In this document: positions 24,504 to 35,545 of the stretch, one piece after another
How positions within the stretch are numbered: the first letter of the stretch is position 1
Layout of the letters: every line of letters starts with the position of its first letter
Assembly (NCBI GenBank): GCA_019916065.1
Contig: CM034241.1
Location: 19,169,041 to 19,233,040, forward strand
Origin: Vitellaria paradoxa
Lineage: Eukaryota; Streptophyta; Magnoliopsida; Ericales; Sapotaceae
Length of the DNA: 64,000 nucleotides
Reading direction: 5' to 3'
Made by a program: the position numbers and the translations under genes
Notes under the pieces: model-generated
Seen by the model: only the letters and a program-made list of their open reading frames with translations
The model's database searches: none
What the model was told of the DNA's origin: nothing

Positions 24504-24675
24504 TGATAAGATTGTGATAAACATTTTCCACACTAGATTCAAGTGTGTGGACTGATTTATATACACAAATGAGAAAGACTATACAGCTTACCTTGGTGAC
24601 CATTCGGTGACCAAGTGTCCAGATACACTAACTATTAATTCTATACTAACTCTAAGTATTAATGTTACATTAACA
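24504..24675 (-). repeat. 5' LTR of the inner copia (172 bp)
   Basis: It is the same length as its partner at 19692-19863 and has 9 base differences, mostly transitions. The primer-binding site lies directly next to it at 24489-24503. Confidence 0.9.
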
Positions 24676-25211
24676 CCAAGAAAATAGCGAAGGGCACCCA
24701 AGTCTTTGGTGTGAAAGTGGTGACTTTGAGTTTTTAAATCAGCAATGCCTGTGGCGTCATCACCCGAGAGAATAATGTCATCAACATATACAATCAACAC
24801 AATTGTACCAGTAGAAGAATGCAGAGTAAAGACAGAATGATCTGATGTAGACCGCTGCAGACCATACTTGAGTTGAACATCACTGAAGCGATCAAACCAA
24901 GCACGAGGGGATTGTTTCAGACCATATAAGGACCGTCGTAACCAGCAGACTAAGTGTTCACTCCCAAGAACCACATAACCTGGTGGTTGATCTATATAAA
25001 CCTTTTCGTGGAGTTCACCGTGAAGAAAAGCATTTTTAATATCCAGCCCGTAAAATGGCCAAGATCGACTTACAGCCACAGCAAGAAGAATGCAAATTGA
25101 ATTGAGACGAGCAACTGGAGAGAAAGTCTCTAGATAATCAACGCCATAAGTCTGAGTACAGCCTTTAACAACAAGGCATGCTTTAAGCCGCTCAACTGAA
25201 CCATCTGGAAG

Positions 25212-25406
25212 ATAAAGAGAGAGAAAAAAGGAGAGAGTGAATTGAATTCTCTCTTCTCCCTTAAGTCTTATTTATAATCAAAAACCTTACATCGTATAAG
25301 GAAAGAAACCAAGACAAGGAAATATAGTTATGACAATCATACCAAACCTAATTAATTCTATATCAATCCTAACAGGAAATAAAATCATCACTCCTAGATT
25401 CTAACA
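25212..25406 (-). repeat. 5' LTR of the outer copia, truncated
   Basis: It matches the LTR at 18637-18841 from the minus-strand TGTTAGAATC start to the CT-rich end, but the last bases are gone and RT coding sequence follows at once. It is followed on the right by the duplication caaac (25407-25411). Confidence 0.8.
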
Positions 25407-25411
25407 CAAAC

Positions 25412-25929
25412 TTAATGCAAGACCCATAGATTTTCTGTGCAGTCAATATATGTTTGGGGTTCTTCTTTTGTAGGAGTAGCTTTCAATAGACCTTTTACTT
25501 GACATCCTGACATTCTAGAAGTGCTTCATGATTTCCAAATAGATAACAACTATAAGGACTTTTATAATAATAAGAATAAGAATTGTAACAGGTATAAAAT
25601 AAAAACAAGAAAAAGAAAAAAAAGTATAATTCTTGGGGCAAAGAATCTATTGGAATAAAAATTTCCTGAGACAATGTACAAAAATCTGGACTAATTTATC
25701 AATTACTAACCAACAACCTTTCCTCTACCATCCTCAGATACAGCTACATCAGTAGATTGAGGCCAGGAATCAAACTTTGACCGAAACATCACTATTTTCA
25801 AATCCCTCAATTACACAGATTATATGAGATTTTGGACGATCAAGGCCACGAACAAGGTGCTGTTCAGCAAAGCTAATAACAACAAAAAGATGCCAGGCGA
25901 TTTACTACCAAATTATGAACCAATGGAAA
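25412..25929. other. Non-coding stretch between copia and RTE
   Basis: No supported gene, repeat or domain was seen. The end of this stretch (25910-25929) is the left copy of the target-site duplication of the following RTE fragment. Confidence 0.5.
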
Positions 25930-26132
25930 CCCAAACCAAACCAAACCAAACCAAGCCTTTTCCAACTAGGTGGGGTCGGCTATATAGATTTGTCGACGCC
26001 AATTAGATCTGTTTAGGGGCATGTCCTCCGATAAATCTAGGTAGGTCAGGTCATGTTTAATGGTTTCTTTCCAGCTTCTCTTGGGTCTTCCTCTACCTCT
26101 CCTATTTCTGGCAATCTCCATACTTTCACACC
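25930..26132 (-). mobile_element. RTE LINE, 5'-truncated copy (203 bp) with TSD
   Basis: It matches the 3' end of the full RTE at 45925-49098 in inverted orientation: the tail repeats (ccaaaccaaaccaaacc on the plus strand), aggtggggtcggctatat and tttgtcgacgccaatta. It is flanked by aaattatgaaccaatgg at 25910 and again at 26133. It covers only the end of ORF2 and the 3' tail. Confidence 0.85.
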
Positions 26133-26152
26133 AAATTATGAACCAATGGAAA

Positions 26153-26929
26153 AGAACAAAATATTACTTCTACAGTTTCACTTGAACTTTTCCTTTCATC
26201 AACAGAGCCATTTCTCCCTTATCCACATAAAAACTTCTAAGCCACAATCTAGGGAACATTTATTTGTGTCTAGCAACTCTCTAGTCAAAGAATCAACCTT
26301 GACAAGTTGTGCTTGCCCCTTTTCAATGCTGGAATCAGAAAAAACTTACTGTCAGAACTAATATGTAAAGGATCCATAGTTTACGCTACAATCAAGATAT
26401 CTGCTATGATAATATTTTCATTACCTGATGAGTCCACATTTTTATCTTAATATTCAGTTTGTGCTATTAAAAAGATCCATTTCCAAGGATACATGTCCTT
26501 TTTACTTGATCTCTCCATTATTCAAATAGATATTGAACATTTAAAGTTTTAAACACAACAAAAGAAAACAAGAGAGAATCAAAAAAATATATATGTAAAA
26601 TAAATAAGCATAGAATATAAAGATGTAATTGTAGACATCATAGAAATTATATAGTCAATGCTATAGTATGCTATGCAATTATAACAACAACAATTAAGTC
26701 CAACTGGGCATCGGCAAGCAATATATAATCTTCAGAATGCAGCAAACAGCTACGGTTTTAAACCAGCAGATCCGACAGTAAAAGCAAATCAAAACTGGTC
26801 CAATATTAAGCTAATTAACCACTATCTCCATTATAACACAATCAACAAATGATAGGATCAAAGCCACATTCACATTCAGCATCCAGAAAATGCATCGAAG
26901 GCAGTCTGCTACCAGCATGAACAAGCATA
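26153..26929. other. AT-rich non-coding stretch
   Basis: No gene, repeat boundary or domain could be supported here. The reading frame at 26053-26361 starts inside the RTE fragment and is not a gene. Confidence 0.45.
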
Positions 26930-28450
26930 CATGACCGCGTCTAAATAGTGCGTCTAAACTAACCCTCAAGTGCAAGAGTGTGCGGTGTAGTTTTAACTCG
27001 GTGAGACTGAGGTCGAATCCACAGGAAACCTACGTTTAGTTTCTAGGTTGCAATAAAGATTATCAATTATAAGTTCAATGAAATTTTGGGGTTTGATGAA
27101 TGCTAAATTTCTAGGGTTTTTAGAAAATGAGATAAAAATAAATACCACACTAACAACTATTTAATGAAATTCAAAGAATAATTTTTTGTTTTAATAAGAA
27201 TAATGATTAATAATAAGAAAATTCAACCAAAGCATGAATTGCGCAAAATAAACAAGTTTAAAATTTCAAGCAACCAATTAATCAACTAAGGAATTAGTTC
27301 CACTAACAATAACACTATCAAATACGATTCTTGATTCAACTTTCAACTCCAAATGGGTTAATCACTTCACAAAGGGATGTGCACACAATTACAACCTAAA
27401 GTTCATGTAAAGGAACAAATAAATTGGAAAGATATCTTCGTTAAAAGTTCATTATTTCCCAAAACTCAGTTTTATACTTTTGTTTAGGATTATAAAACCG
27501 GAAAAATATTCTGTGATATTACTTGGGTTCAAATCCAAATTTGTTTTGTTCAAAAATATTAATACCAAGTTTTAATCAAAAACCCTTACGAGTGATTACA
27601 GATAATATAGTCAAAGATTTTCGTTTTCAAAAGTTTTTGAAACAAAAGAAATCAGATTTGAAAGATGTAGATCCCTATGCATGAGTTTTCGCAAACCATA
27701 CGAAGGGTCTACGCACATCCCATTATTCGTAATAACCCACCCTTCCTTGATTCATTGAATCAATAAATAAGGGTTTACACTATCATGATTTCAGCATACA
27801 TATTAGCAAACAAATCACAAACGAATCAATAAACTAAACAATGAATCAAAAAGATAATATTATTGAATCAATAAACAAAAATGATGTACTTTGAAATCTG
27901 ATCCAATGCGTAATGATAAACAATGAAAGCTGTAAAAATTCCTACAAAGGCTCCGCCAAACTTTAAAAGCATTCTTCACAAATCAAAAACACTGTAAAAA
28001 CTCTCTAAAATTCTGAAAGAAAGTAGGATAGAAGTTGCTAATACGGCTACACAAAAGATGGTATTTATAATCATAAACAAAAACCCTAAAAGAGCTGAAA
28101 AACTCACGCAGTGAAGCCCACTGTGGTTCAGACCACCCGACGGGGTGTCCGGACCACAAAACCCTTTTCTTCTAAGTTCTACTTCCTTCTTCCACCTTAG
28201 CCTTTGACCTGGTCTCGACCACACGTGGGGGTGTCCAGACCACAGTGTCCTCTCCATCGTCCACATCACTTTTATTACTGCTAATTATGATTATTTCGCC
28301 TTTTTTCTTGCAATTTAGAAAATAAAATCCATAAGTGATAAAAAATAACAAAACTCTTAAATTAATTTCTTAAATGCATGAATAAAGGTCAAAATATGGA
28401 GTTTGTAATTACACTTTGCAAGTGTAATCAATACGATTGCATACTCAATC
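26930..28450. repeat. Unidentified non-coding repeat-like block
   Basis: The block opens with ctaaactaaccctcaagtgc and contains ggtcgaatccacagg (27011-27025), which resembles a pol III box B. It ends near tacactttgcaagtgtaatc. Inside, at 28085-28265, short related words repeat: gttcagaccac, gtccggaccac, gtccagaccac. The reading frame 27976-28269 (minus) covers these repeats and has no known domain. Similar non-coding blocks are common in plant genomes as parts of large retrotransposon derivatives, but I cannot name the family or set its ends from one copy. Confidence 0.35.
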
Positions 28451-28545
28451 AGATAACATCACACTACAATTCATTGCAAACAACTAACAAATAACACAAG
28501 ATTTCATCATTAAAACCACACAAAATCTTTAAAAAAAAACAACCT

Positions 28546-28640
28546 TTTTTTTTGAAAGGTAAATGGAAATTTTATCGAATAAAGAAATAATGTACTTACT
28601 CACAAAGGGGCATACCCCTTTAAAAAAAAAAAAACAAAAA
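28546..28640 (-). mobile_element. L1-type LINE 3' end
   Basis: A T-run at 28546-28554 is followed by gaaaggtaaatggaaatttt and then aaaggggcataccccttt, the complement of a LINE 3' terminus with poly(A). It is like the two at 14.98-15.2 kb. An A+C-skewed block follows, as there. Confidence 0.6.
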
Positions 28641-29074
28641 AACAATGCTTAGGCACCTAATAAGGCCCCAAGGATGCTAGTAAACCCAAACTAAATTAAA
28701 CACTGCCAAAACATGGCAAACAAGCACAAAGAAAACTCCAACTCATAATCAATATAAACAATCAACACACTGATTCCATGCAATTGGAACTAGGCATATC
28801 AGAAGACCTGCCACAGCCAATATGAAGCACCAAGAGACCATGAATGAAGGTAGCATGCCATCTAAGATCCCTACAATAGCAACCAGTAGCATAGGCACCG
28901 TACAAGTAGCACCCCACTAGGCAGCCAAACCAAACCGAACTCCTGCATCAATATTGAATGCAGCAATTCAGCATAATAAATCCACCGGAAATGTGACGTA
29001 CAAACCATCAACATACAAGCATCAGAATATCTGAGAAAGCAAGAGAGGTGCTCAAACTTATCAAATAGCAACAC

Positions 29075-31210
29075 TGTTACGCCCCGAATTTTCCACAAAC
29101 CCGGGAGCATGAATAGATAACCATAAATCACCAAAACCATCACTCCAAACTAATTAGAGCCAATTATAATTAATAATAACAAACTAACTACTTCCAAACA
29201 TAGATAAAAAAATCCATTTCTAGTCTCCCAAATTGAGACTTACACAATAATCAAAATCCAATCAAAAGAAAAAAAAAATAAACTGAAAAAATGTGCAGTT
29301 CTCTCGAACTACTCAAAATATCTACTCCGCCTAAGCGGTCCCATCATGACCATCGTCTGGTGCAACACTCACACCTGCATCTGAAGCTATAGAGGCATAA
29401 GCACAATATACTAATGTATATTAAAATAATCAACTGGTGCTTGGAGAAAAAAAAAATTAAATAAATCATGCACGGGTGTCCTAGCATGAATTTCTAACGT
29501 GTCATGTCAACATACATCATATATCAAAAATATTTAAATTTAAATTTAAATATTTTGAACACGAAGTAAAATAAAATAAATTATTTTAAGAAAATCATAT
29601 TCTTAATTATCGGGTTAGGTACCGCTAACTGGTCAACCTATGTCTCAGCCATAGGATACCAAAAAATAGCAACTCATCAATGCTTCGTAAGTTACTAGCC
29701 TACTGGACATGATATCCAACTCTGCGTAGATTCCTGGTCTTTCACCAGCGGAGCTTTTAGCCCCAACTATTTATCCCGATACCTCTCTCAACCCAGAACC
29801 AAAATCATAAAATCAATGAATAAATAATTATTTATTTATTCAACTCCATAGTAAAACACAAATTTTAAAAATTAATTTTTTTGTACTAAATTTTAATTCT
29901 TCAAAATCAAAATCAACTTATACATACTTTTCGAATCCACAAGACAGCCACAATTACATAATTTATCATCTAATAATAAACCAAATAATTACAAAGATTC
30001 ACAAAATTAAACCACAATCAACAAATTTAATTTTTATTCAACTCTACCCCTATTTCAAATCTATAGAAAACGAGAAACAATGCTTTGGAAAGCAGACTCT
30101 CTAGGCTAATGCATTGCCACTGCCAAGCTACCGCCACTTTTTCTTTTCTTTTCTTTTTTTTTTTTTTCTCCGAACTCCTTTTCTTTACTGCCGAAGAACC
30201 CATGCTATATATATATACATGTACACCTAGGCTAGCTATTAGTTAGTAGAATCCTAATAGAAAAAGGATTAGAATCCGAATCAAACTAGACTTCTAACTC
30301 CACGTACCAATTAACCTAGACCGCCCTAAGTTATATTATTCTTATATAATGGGCGACTTTAGCTTTTGTTTTCTAATGCTTCACGTCATATATATTAATA
30401 CTGTATTTAATTAATAACTTATTTCGAATTTTTTTTTTTATGTAAAGCTATGAATTTGTAACCAAAACCAAACCAAACCAACCAAGCCCTTTCCCACTAG
30501 GTGGGGTCAGCTATATGTATTTGTCGACGCCAATTAGTTCTGTTTAGGGGCATGTCCTCCGATAAATTTAGGTAGGTCAGGTCATGTTTAATGGTTTCTT
30601 TCCAGCTTCTCTTAGGTCTTCCTCTACCTCTCCTACTCTTGGCAATTTCCATACTTTCACACCTTCTAACAGGTGCCTCTACTGGACGCCTTCTAACATG
30701 GCCAAACCATCTTAATCGGTTTTCTCTCATTTTATCTTCAATCGGTGCTATTCCTACTTTGCCCCCAATCTCCTGGTTCCTAATCCTATCTTTCTTTATA
30801 ATCTCGCACATCCACCTCAGTATCCTCATCTCCGCAACTGCCATCTTCTGACCATGATTATGCTTTACTGCCCAACACTCTGATCCATATAGCAGTGCTG
30901 GTTTAACCGCTACCTTATAATACTTTCATTTCACCTTGAGGGGGACTTTTCGGTCGCACAAAACCCCCGAAGCACTCCTCCATTTGGTCCACCCAGCTTG
31001 AATCCTATGACTTACATCAGTATCGTAAAGCTATGAATTTGTAATTAAAAAAATATTCAAATATCAAAAGCAATCCTCACAGTCTTTGGGTCAGCAATAA
31101 AATCGACATTTAGTTAATGTTTCAAAATTTTAAATTAACAGAATTTCTTGTTATCTAATTTAAAAAATAAAAAATAACTAAAGCAAGAATTAAAATTCTA
31201 GATCATCACA
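29075..31210. mobile_element. Probable solo LTR with nested RTE
   Basis: The segment begins tgttacgccccgaatttt and ends gatcatcaca. It starts TG and ends CA, and is flanked by aacac on both sides (29070-29074 and 31211-31215). Without the nested RTE (30462-31025 plus one duplication) it is about 1.55 kb, has no coding frame and lies within one A+C-skewed block. That is what a solo LTR left by recombination would look like. The 5-bp match could be chance, and I see no second LTR or internal sequence to confirm the family or orientation. Confidence 0.5.
30462..31025 (-). mobile_element. RTE LINE, 5'-truncated copy (564 bp) with TSD
   Basis: A 20-bp duplication, gtaaagctatgaatttgtaa, flanks it at 30442-30461 and 31026-31045. 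The minus strand carries the end of the RTE ORF2, including MAVAEMRILRWMCEI, ENRLRWFGHVRRRPVEAP and RRGRGRPKRSWKE, and the TTGG-rich 3' tail. It begins just after the word for [12 protein letters not shown]. The 115-residue frame 30497-30844 is part of this element, not a host gene. Confidence 0.9.
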
Positions 31211-31660
31211 AACACTTAATCATAACACGGCAGCCACTCGATCATAGCAGCTCCATGTTTGCAATCAGATACAATCAACAATGCATCTAAGACCTATACC
31301 ATTTCAGATCCCACCACCAGCAAGAAATAGCACTCCCCCATACAAAACATAGAAATCCCCTTTTAACAAAATGCAAGACACCACATCAATCCACAGGACA
31401 CTATTACCAAACTGGTATAAACACAACTCGAGAGCCTCAATTAACAACACAAAGTAAACCAAAGACACAGTAGCAACAACCACCATTCAAACTTATTCAC
31501 AAAAGTACAAAACAGCAACCAGCAAATTCTCAAAGGCATCACAAGCACCACACAACAAGAAGAAGTGAAGCACCATCAAACCACAGATGAGGCGACTATA
31601 TTCTTAAAAGACTATAGCACAACTAGGAGGAACCTTGTAGGAAATTAGAGCACCTAAATA

Positions 31661-33139
31661 CACATGAACATTGAGTTGCTAATCACATCCATTGGAGGTC
31701 AATACATATTATAGCCAAAAATTCACAAAAGCCTTGCGCCATAGAACCCAATTACATAGGAAAAGAAGTCCCAATGACATAGGAAAAGAAGTCCAATCTA
31801 ATTGATATCTAATGTCAAAGGTGCATGATATTTATAATGTAAACAGAAAGTTCATTTAGAGAATATGACTAAAAGCTACGGTAAAACAGCAGCATCAATT
31901 TTTTGCATGTAGAAGTCTGTAGAGTTAGGGCCCAATTGAATAAGTCACAAGTGTGAAAGTGAATTCCAATACATGCCCCCCATTGCACCTCAACTGCTAA
32001 GTAGGAAAGCTCACTCCCTTTCCCAATATCTTAATTCATATGAACAAGCACTAGTGAACCAAAAGCAAAATCAGACTAAAATTGAAGAGAAACAAAAAGA
32101 AAAAAATGATCAAATCTCTTAAATGACAACTTCAAGGAACCAAGTCTTAATTTACAAGGCCACACATAAACATTAAAATGGCATTAGTTTTGATACCTGG
32201 TCTAACAAGTATCCTAGCATGTGAAAGAACATCATCAAGCATAGGCCAATTAGAAAGGGGCAATGGAGCAAGAATGAACATGTTAATCACCCTTCAACCA
32301 AAACCCTAAAAGAACCCTACAAAAGAAGACCTTGGACTGCTACAACCTTAACCAGCAAACCAAAGCACCTAATCAAAATGGGCATCTAACTAAATAGTCC
32401 ACCATGTTGTTTTATACACAACTTAAATATCATACAAACACCCTTTTCCCACAATATATATGTATACATAACACAATAATATTCTCCTTTAGCAAAAATC
32501 CTCCAAACAAAAGACAAACTAATATAACTTGGAATCATGTGTTGAACCACACTCTGGGCATTAATCATACTGCCTGTGCAAGAAACAGATATTAGTGTAG
32601 TTACATGCACTATAGTTCCTTTTTGAAATGTTTCTATAAAGGCTTTGCATGTATTTTGCACAAGCTTTAAAACATTTAATAAAAATTGTAAACAGAAACA
32701 CAAGCAAACAAAATAAAAAAAAAAAGAAGGAAAAAGGAAAAAATCAATGAACCCGATCAGATTTACCAATTAAAATCTGAAGGAGAATAGAATTGAAACA
32801 AGATCAAGGAGTTGTAGGCAAATATCAGAAACCCTACCAATTTTCCCAATCATAGTAGGCATATAAATTATAGAAACCCCAAAACAAAACTGGCATCACT
32901 TCTCATTGAACAATATGCAAGAAAAAAATACTCATAAAAATGATATTTACAAAGAATAAGCAATAAGAAATTTAAGAAACCAACAAACCTAGTTTCTTTG
33001 GAACTCCTCAATCCACTTAGAAAAACCCTAATCATCGCACCACTTCCCAACTCTGTAACAACAAAAACACACCCATCAACACATATATATATAGTTCCAT
33101 TTAAATATAATACATATATATATATATAACCTAGTAGAC
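31661..33139. other. Non-coding stretch
   Basis: No gene, tRNA or recognisable mobile element was found. The 127-residue minus-strand frame 32386-32769 is rich in Phe, Leu and Cys, lacks any domain I recognise, and sits in low-complexity A/T sequence. It is not called. A TA run lies at 33113-33128. Confidence 0.45.
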
Positions 33140-33430
33140 CTGAGATAAGTGGGTTTGATGGAGATTTGGCCAAACCAGATTTGAGGAGGGCACATAAGGT
33201 GCAAAGCCTACCAACCTACAGAATAGGGGTTCTCAAGCAAAGAAGCATGGACTTTGGTAATAGTAGTAGTATTAGTCATAGTGGCAAACTTGGTATTGGG
33301 TGATCTCCTCTTACCCAAACAAGGTCCTCTTCTTCCAAGGCTAGGAAAGAGGGTCTTTACCAACAAAGTAGTGGGATTCAGATTCTTCAGATAATAGTTT
33401 GTAATAGTACAAGTGGGAGCTTGGAATGGT
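33140..33430 (-). pseudogene. Relic of a plastid-targeted protein gene, first exon
   Basis: The minus strand encodes a Ser/Thr/Arg-rich, acid-poor N-terminal stretch (TITNYYLKNLNPTTLLV, GKRRSPNTKFATMT) typical of a chloroplast transit peptide, then KVHASLLENP. After one frame change it continues VGRLCTLCALLKSGLAKSP and SNPLIS, followed by a donor-like CAG|GTCTAC at 33140. A stop precedes VGRLC where a Trp is likely. Further exons were not found. I recall a family of small plastid proteins with a LLE.PVLW.GRLC...LLK.GLA...NPL pattern but cannot name it with confidence. Confidence 0.35.
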
Positions 33431-33589
33431 GAGATGAAGCCATTGCTCCTCCATTCCCATTCCAAGAAGAAAGATTGCATTTCTTTTTTTTTTTTGTAAA
33501 GAAGCTAGGCTAGTTGAGCATCTCCTTGGGGTATCCTTATTATTACCCATACTAGAGGTGAGAAGACAAGTAATACGCAAATGCATGTA

Positions 33590-35545
33590 ACACTCACTCC
33601 ACTTACAAAATTGAAGTCATTGAACATACCATGCAAGAGAACAATCATAATAACTCAAGAAATATGATTTTTTATTTTTATGTTTTGAATTTATTCAATT
33701 TATTTATTTAAATTTATTTTTTTTGGGAGAGGGGAGATTGCCAAAATCCAAACTACAAATACTAATATTTAAAATATCAAAGTAGAAGCCAAATGCTAGT
33801 CATTCAATTAAAAATTGGGGACAAAGCATTTTTTTAAATAAAGGGCTAAGAGAGTCAATAGGGTTATAGGATGGTTGTACGAACATAACCGTGGGTGAAA
33901 ATTTGGTGCAAGTGAGAGAAATATGAGCTAGTACGAGGCACAACATTGACAAAAATGAAGCTATTGTAAATGATAATGTATTTACCAAAGAGGAAAAAAA
34001 GAAAAAAAAACTAATTCATCGAAAAGTAGGTCCAAGAGGTGTCCTAAAATGTCTTGGAGTGTTTGGAAGTGTCCCGAAGATTTAAGATAAGATATTCTTG
34101 TCCACGAATAGGATATCCCTATTTTCGGATAGGATATCTCTATGTCGATTTTGAAAATTAGAATATGATATCCCAGATTGGATGTGATAGTCCACTATTG
34201 GAACAAAATATTTCATTGCTGGCATATGTTATTCCCATTCTAGATTTGGAACTAAATTTAGGGCACATAGGATACTGAAATGAAAGGTCAAAGGCATTGT
34301 TAATTGAAGCGTGGCTAGTTGTTGGTCTAGGGAGTGTTTGTAATGAAGCATTTGTTTTGGTGGGTTTAAGGTCCTCCGTTGGTTGGTTGGTTGAAAGTCA
34401 TCGGGAATGAGGATGGCCATCTGGGGTGGCCAAGACTATCACTGGGGTTGTTTGGGGTTATTGGTGGTTGGAGATGAGACTGAAATGTCTGGTAGTGGCA
34501 AGGGTGGTTTGAAGTACTCATCAATGTCATGGACTACTTGGGCTTACACTGGAAAAATGTTTTTTGACAATAATGATGTTCTAACGCCAGAGGATGGTCT
34601 TACTTGCTACTCTTTAGGCTTTTTATGGGTTGACCAGTAAAGGGCTTTTGGATTAGGAAATTTACTGAGTTTTTCTAGGAGTTTAGCTCTAATATCAAAT
34701 TGGTGTCGAACAATTAAGAAAGCAAAGAAAAGAAAATTTAAGCAAAAGAGAAATAGAAGAAAGATTAAAATGGGGGAGAATATAGGCAAACTATTGAAAT
34801 TAATGCATATTTGGATAATCTATAATTTATGAGCTCTATGTATTACAACTAAACTATTTATGTATGATGTTATTAACATATCATGCACCTAGAAAGTTTA
34901 AAAGGGCTTGTGGAGATGCATTCTAGAAAGATCTATGCTCCAAGTATAAATACGCTAGAAGGGTTTATTTGTAAGTTGGCCTAAAGTTGGCACCAAAAGA
35001 AATTTTAAGTAGCCTAAAGTAGCCCACTAAAAGAGGTCTTAAACATGGAGAGAGGTGCTCCATGAATCTATGTATTTGGAGAGAAGTGCTCCATGAAAGA
35101 AAAAAATTATATGATGCATGTCTTGTATATATAGTTGATCTCTTCAAAATTCCAACACAAACACGCCACATATTAATAGAACTCAAATCATTCAGTCTGA
35201 CAATCAATCTTCAACCAAGCAAATACATAAGAAAATCCTAGGGCAAACGTCTATGGATTAAGCCCATAAACACAAACCCCTAATCCAAAATAACAAAAAT
35301 AATCCAATAAAACATAAAATGAAATCTGAAGCCCAATAATTTTGGCAATGTACTCATCAAAACCTGTCAAATTCTAAAATTTTGGACAACCATTCCCTTA
35401 GACAGTTGCACAAGTTTCAAGACATGAGATCAGTTTGCTCTAAAACAAATGGGCTATCAAAATCTAAACTTTTTGCCCTTGCAAGAATTAAAATCTAAAA
35501 GCTTATATATCTAATTTTTAGCTTTATATCTAGAAAGACCATTAC
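33590..35545. other. Non-coding stretch
   Basis: No supported gene was found. Frames at 33800-33988, 34229-34640 and 34965-35207 overlap each other on opposite strands and show no domain. A short imperfect repeat of gagag(a)gtgctccatgaa lies at 35049-35098. Confidence 0.45.

Larger units (their letters stand above)
19692..24675 (-). mobile_element. Full-length copia retrotransposon (inner element)
   Basis: This 4,984-bp element has two 172-bp LTRs that start TG and end CA on both sides, and a 5-bp duplication ccaag (19687-19691 and 24676-24680). The primer-binding site is tggtgtcagagc on the minus strand, and a polypurine tract lies next to the 3' LTR. I count 9 differences between the LTRs (about 5%), so it is not young. 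The coding region is one frame with only three visible stops, in the order gag, protease, integrase, RT, RNase H. Confidence 0.9.
18849..25208 (-). pseudogene. Outer copia pol remnant (RT and RNase H), split by insertion
   Basis: The RT part (25208-24681) carries [49 protein letters not shown] and the catalytic VYVDDIILSGDD, ending at GALRYFLG. The frame resumes at 19690 with IEIARSNTGLMLSQRKYVLD, then DADWAGNRDD and the RNase H part with AEYRAM, CDNQAAIFIANN and ERTKHIEVDCHF, ending at a stop at 18849. The guest element sits exactly between LG and IEIARS with a 5-bp duplication. Two further stops lie near 19280 and 19211. This is dead coding sequence of a copia polyprotein that reverse-transcribed element RNA in cytoplasmic particles. 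Confidence 0.8.
18637..25406 (-). mobile_element. Deleted copia retrotransposon (outer element), with nested copia
   Basis: Two LTRs (18637-18841 and about 25212-25406) and a 5-bp duplication caaac (18632-18636 and 25407-25411) mark the element. Without its guest (19692-24675 plus one ccaag) it is only about 1.78 kb. It holds just the second half of RT and the RNase H. The high-coordinate LTR runs straight into the RT word [10 protein letters not shown], so the LTR tip, primer site, gag, protease and integrase were lost in one deletion. The LTRs differ at roughly 12 positions in about 180 compared, more than those of the guest, in keeping with its greater age. Confidence 0.85.
28641..31660 (-). 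other. A+C-skewed L1-like block interrupted by a solo LTR
   Basis: The flanks 28641-29069 and 31216-31660 share the A+C-rich, cagcaa-rich composition of the L1 3' block at 15.2-18.3 kb. They read as one block once the insertion 29075-31210 is removed. No gene is visible in either part; small frames on both strands have no domain. Confidence 0.4.

Noticed and set aside
27976..28269. 97-residue minus-strand frame as a gene
   Set aside because: It covers short non-coding repeats (gtccggaccac-like) and has no domain or exon partner.
30497..30844. 115-residue minus-strand frame as a host gene
   Set aside because: It is the C-terminal part of an RTE ORF2, as shown by the copy at 48.7-49.1 kb.
32386..32769. 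127-residue hydrophobic minus-strand frame as a membrane protein
   Set aside because: It is driven by A/T low complexity, has no homologous motif, and has no splice or promoter support.
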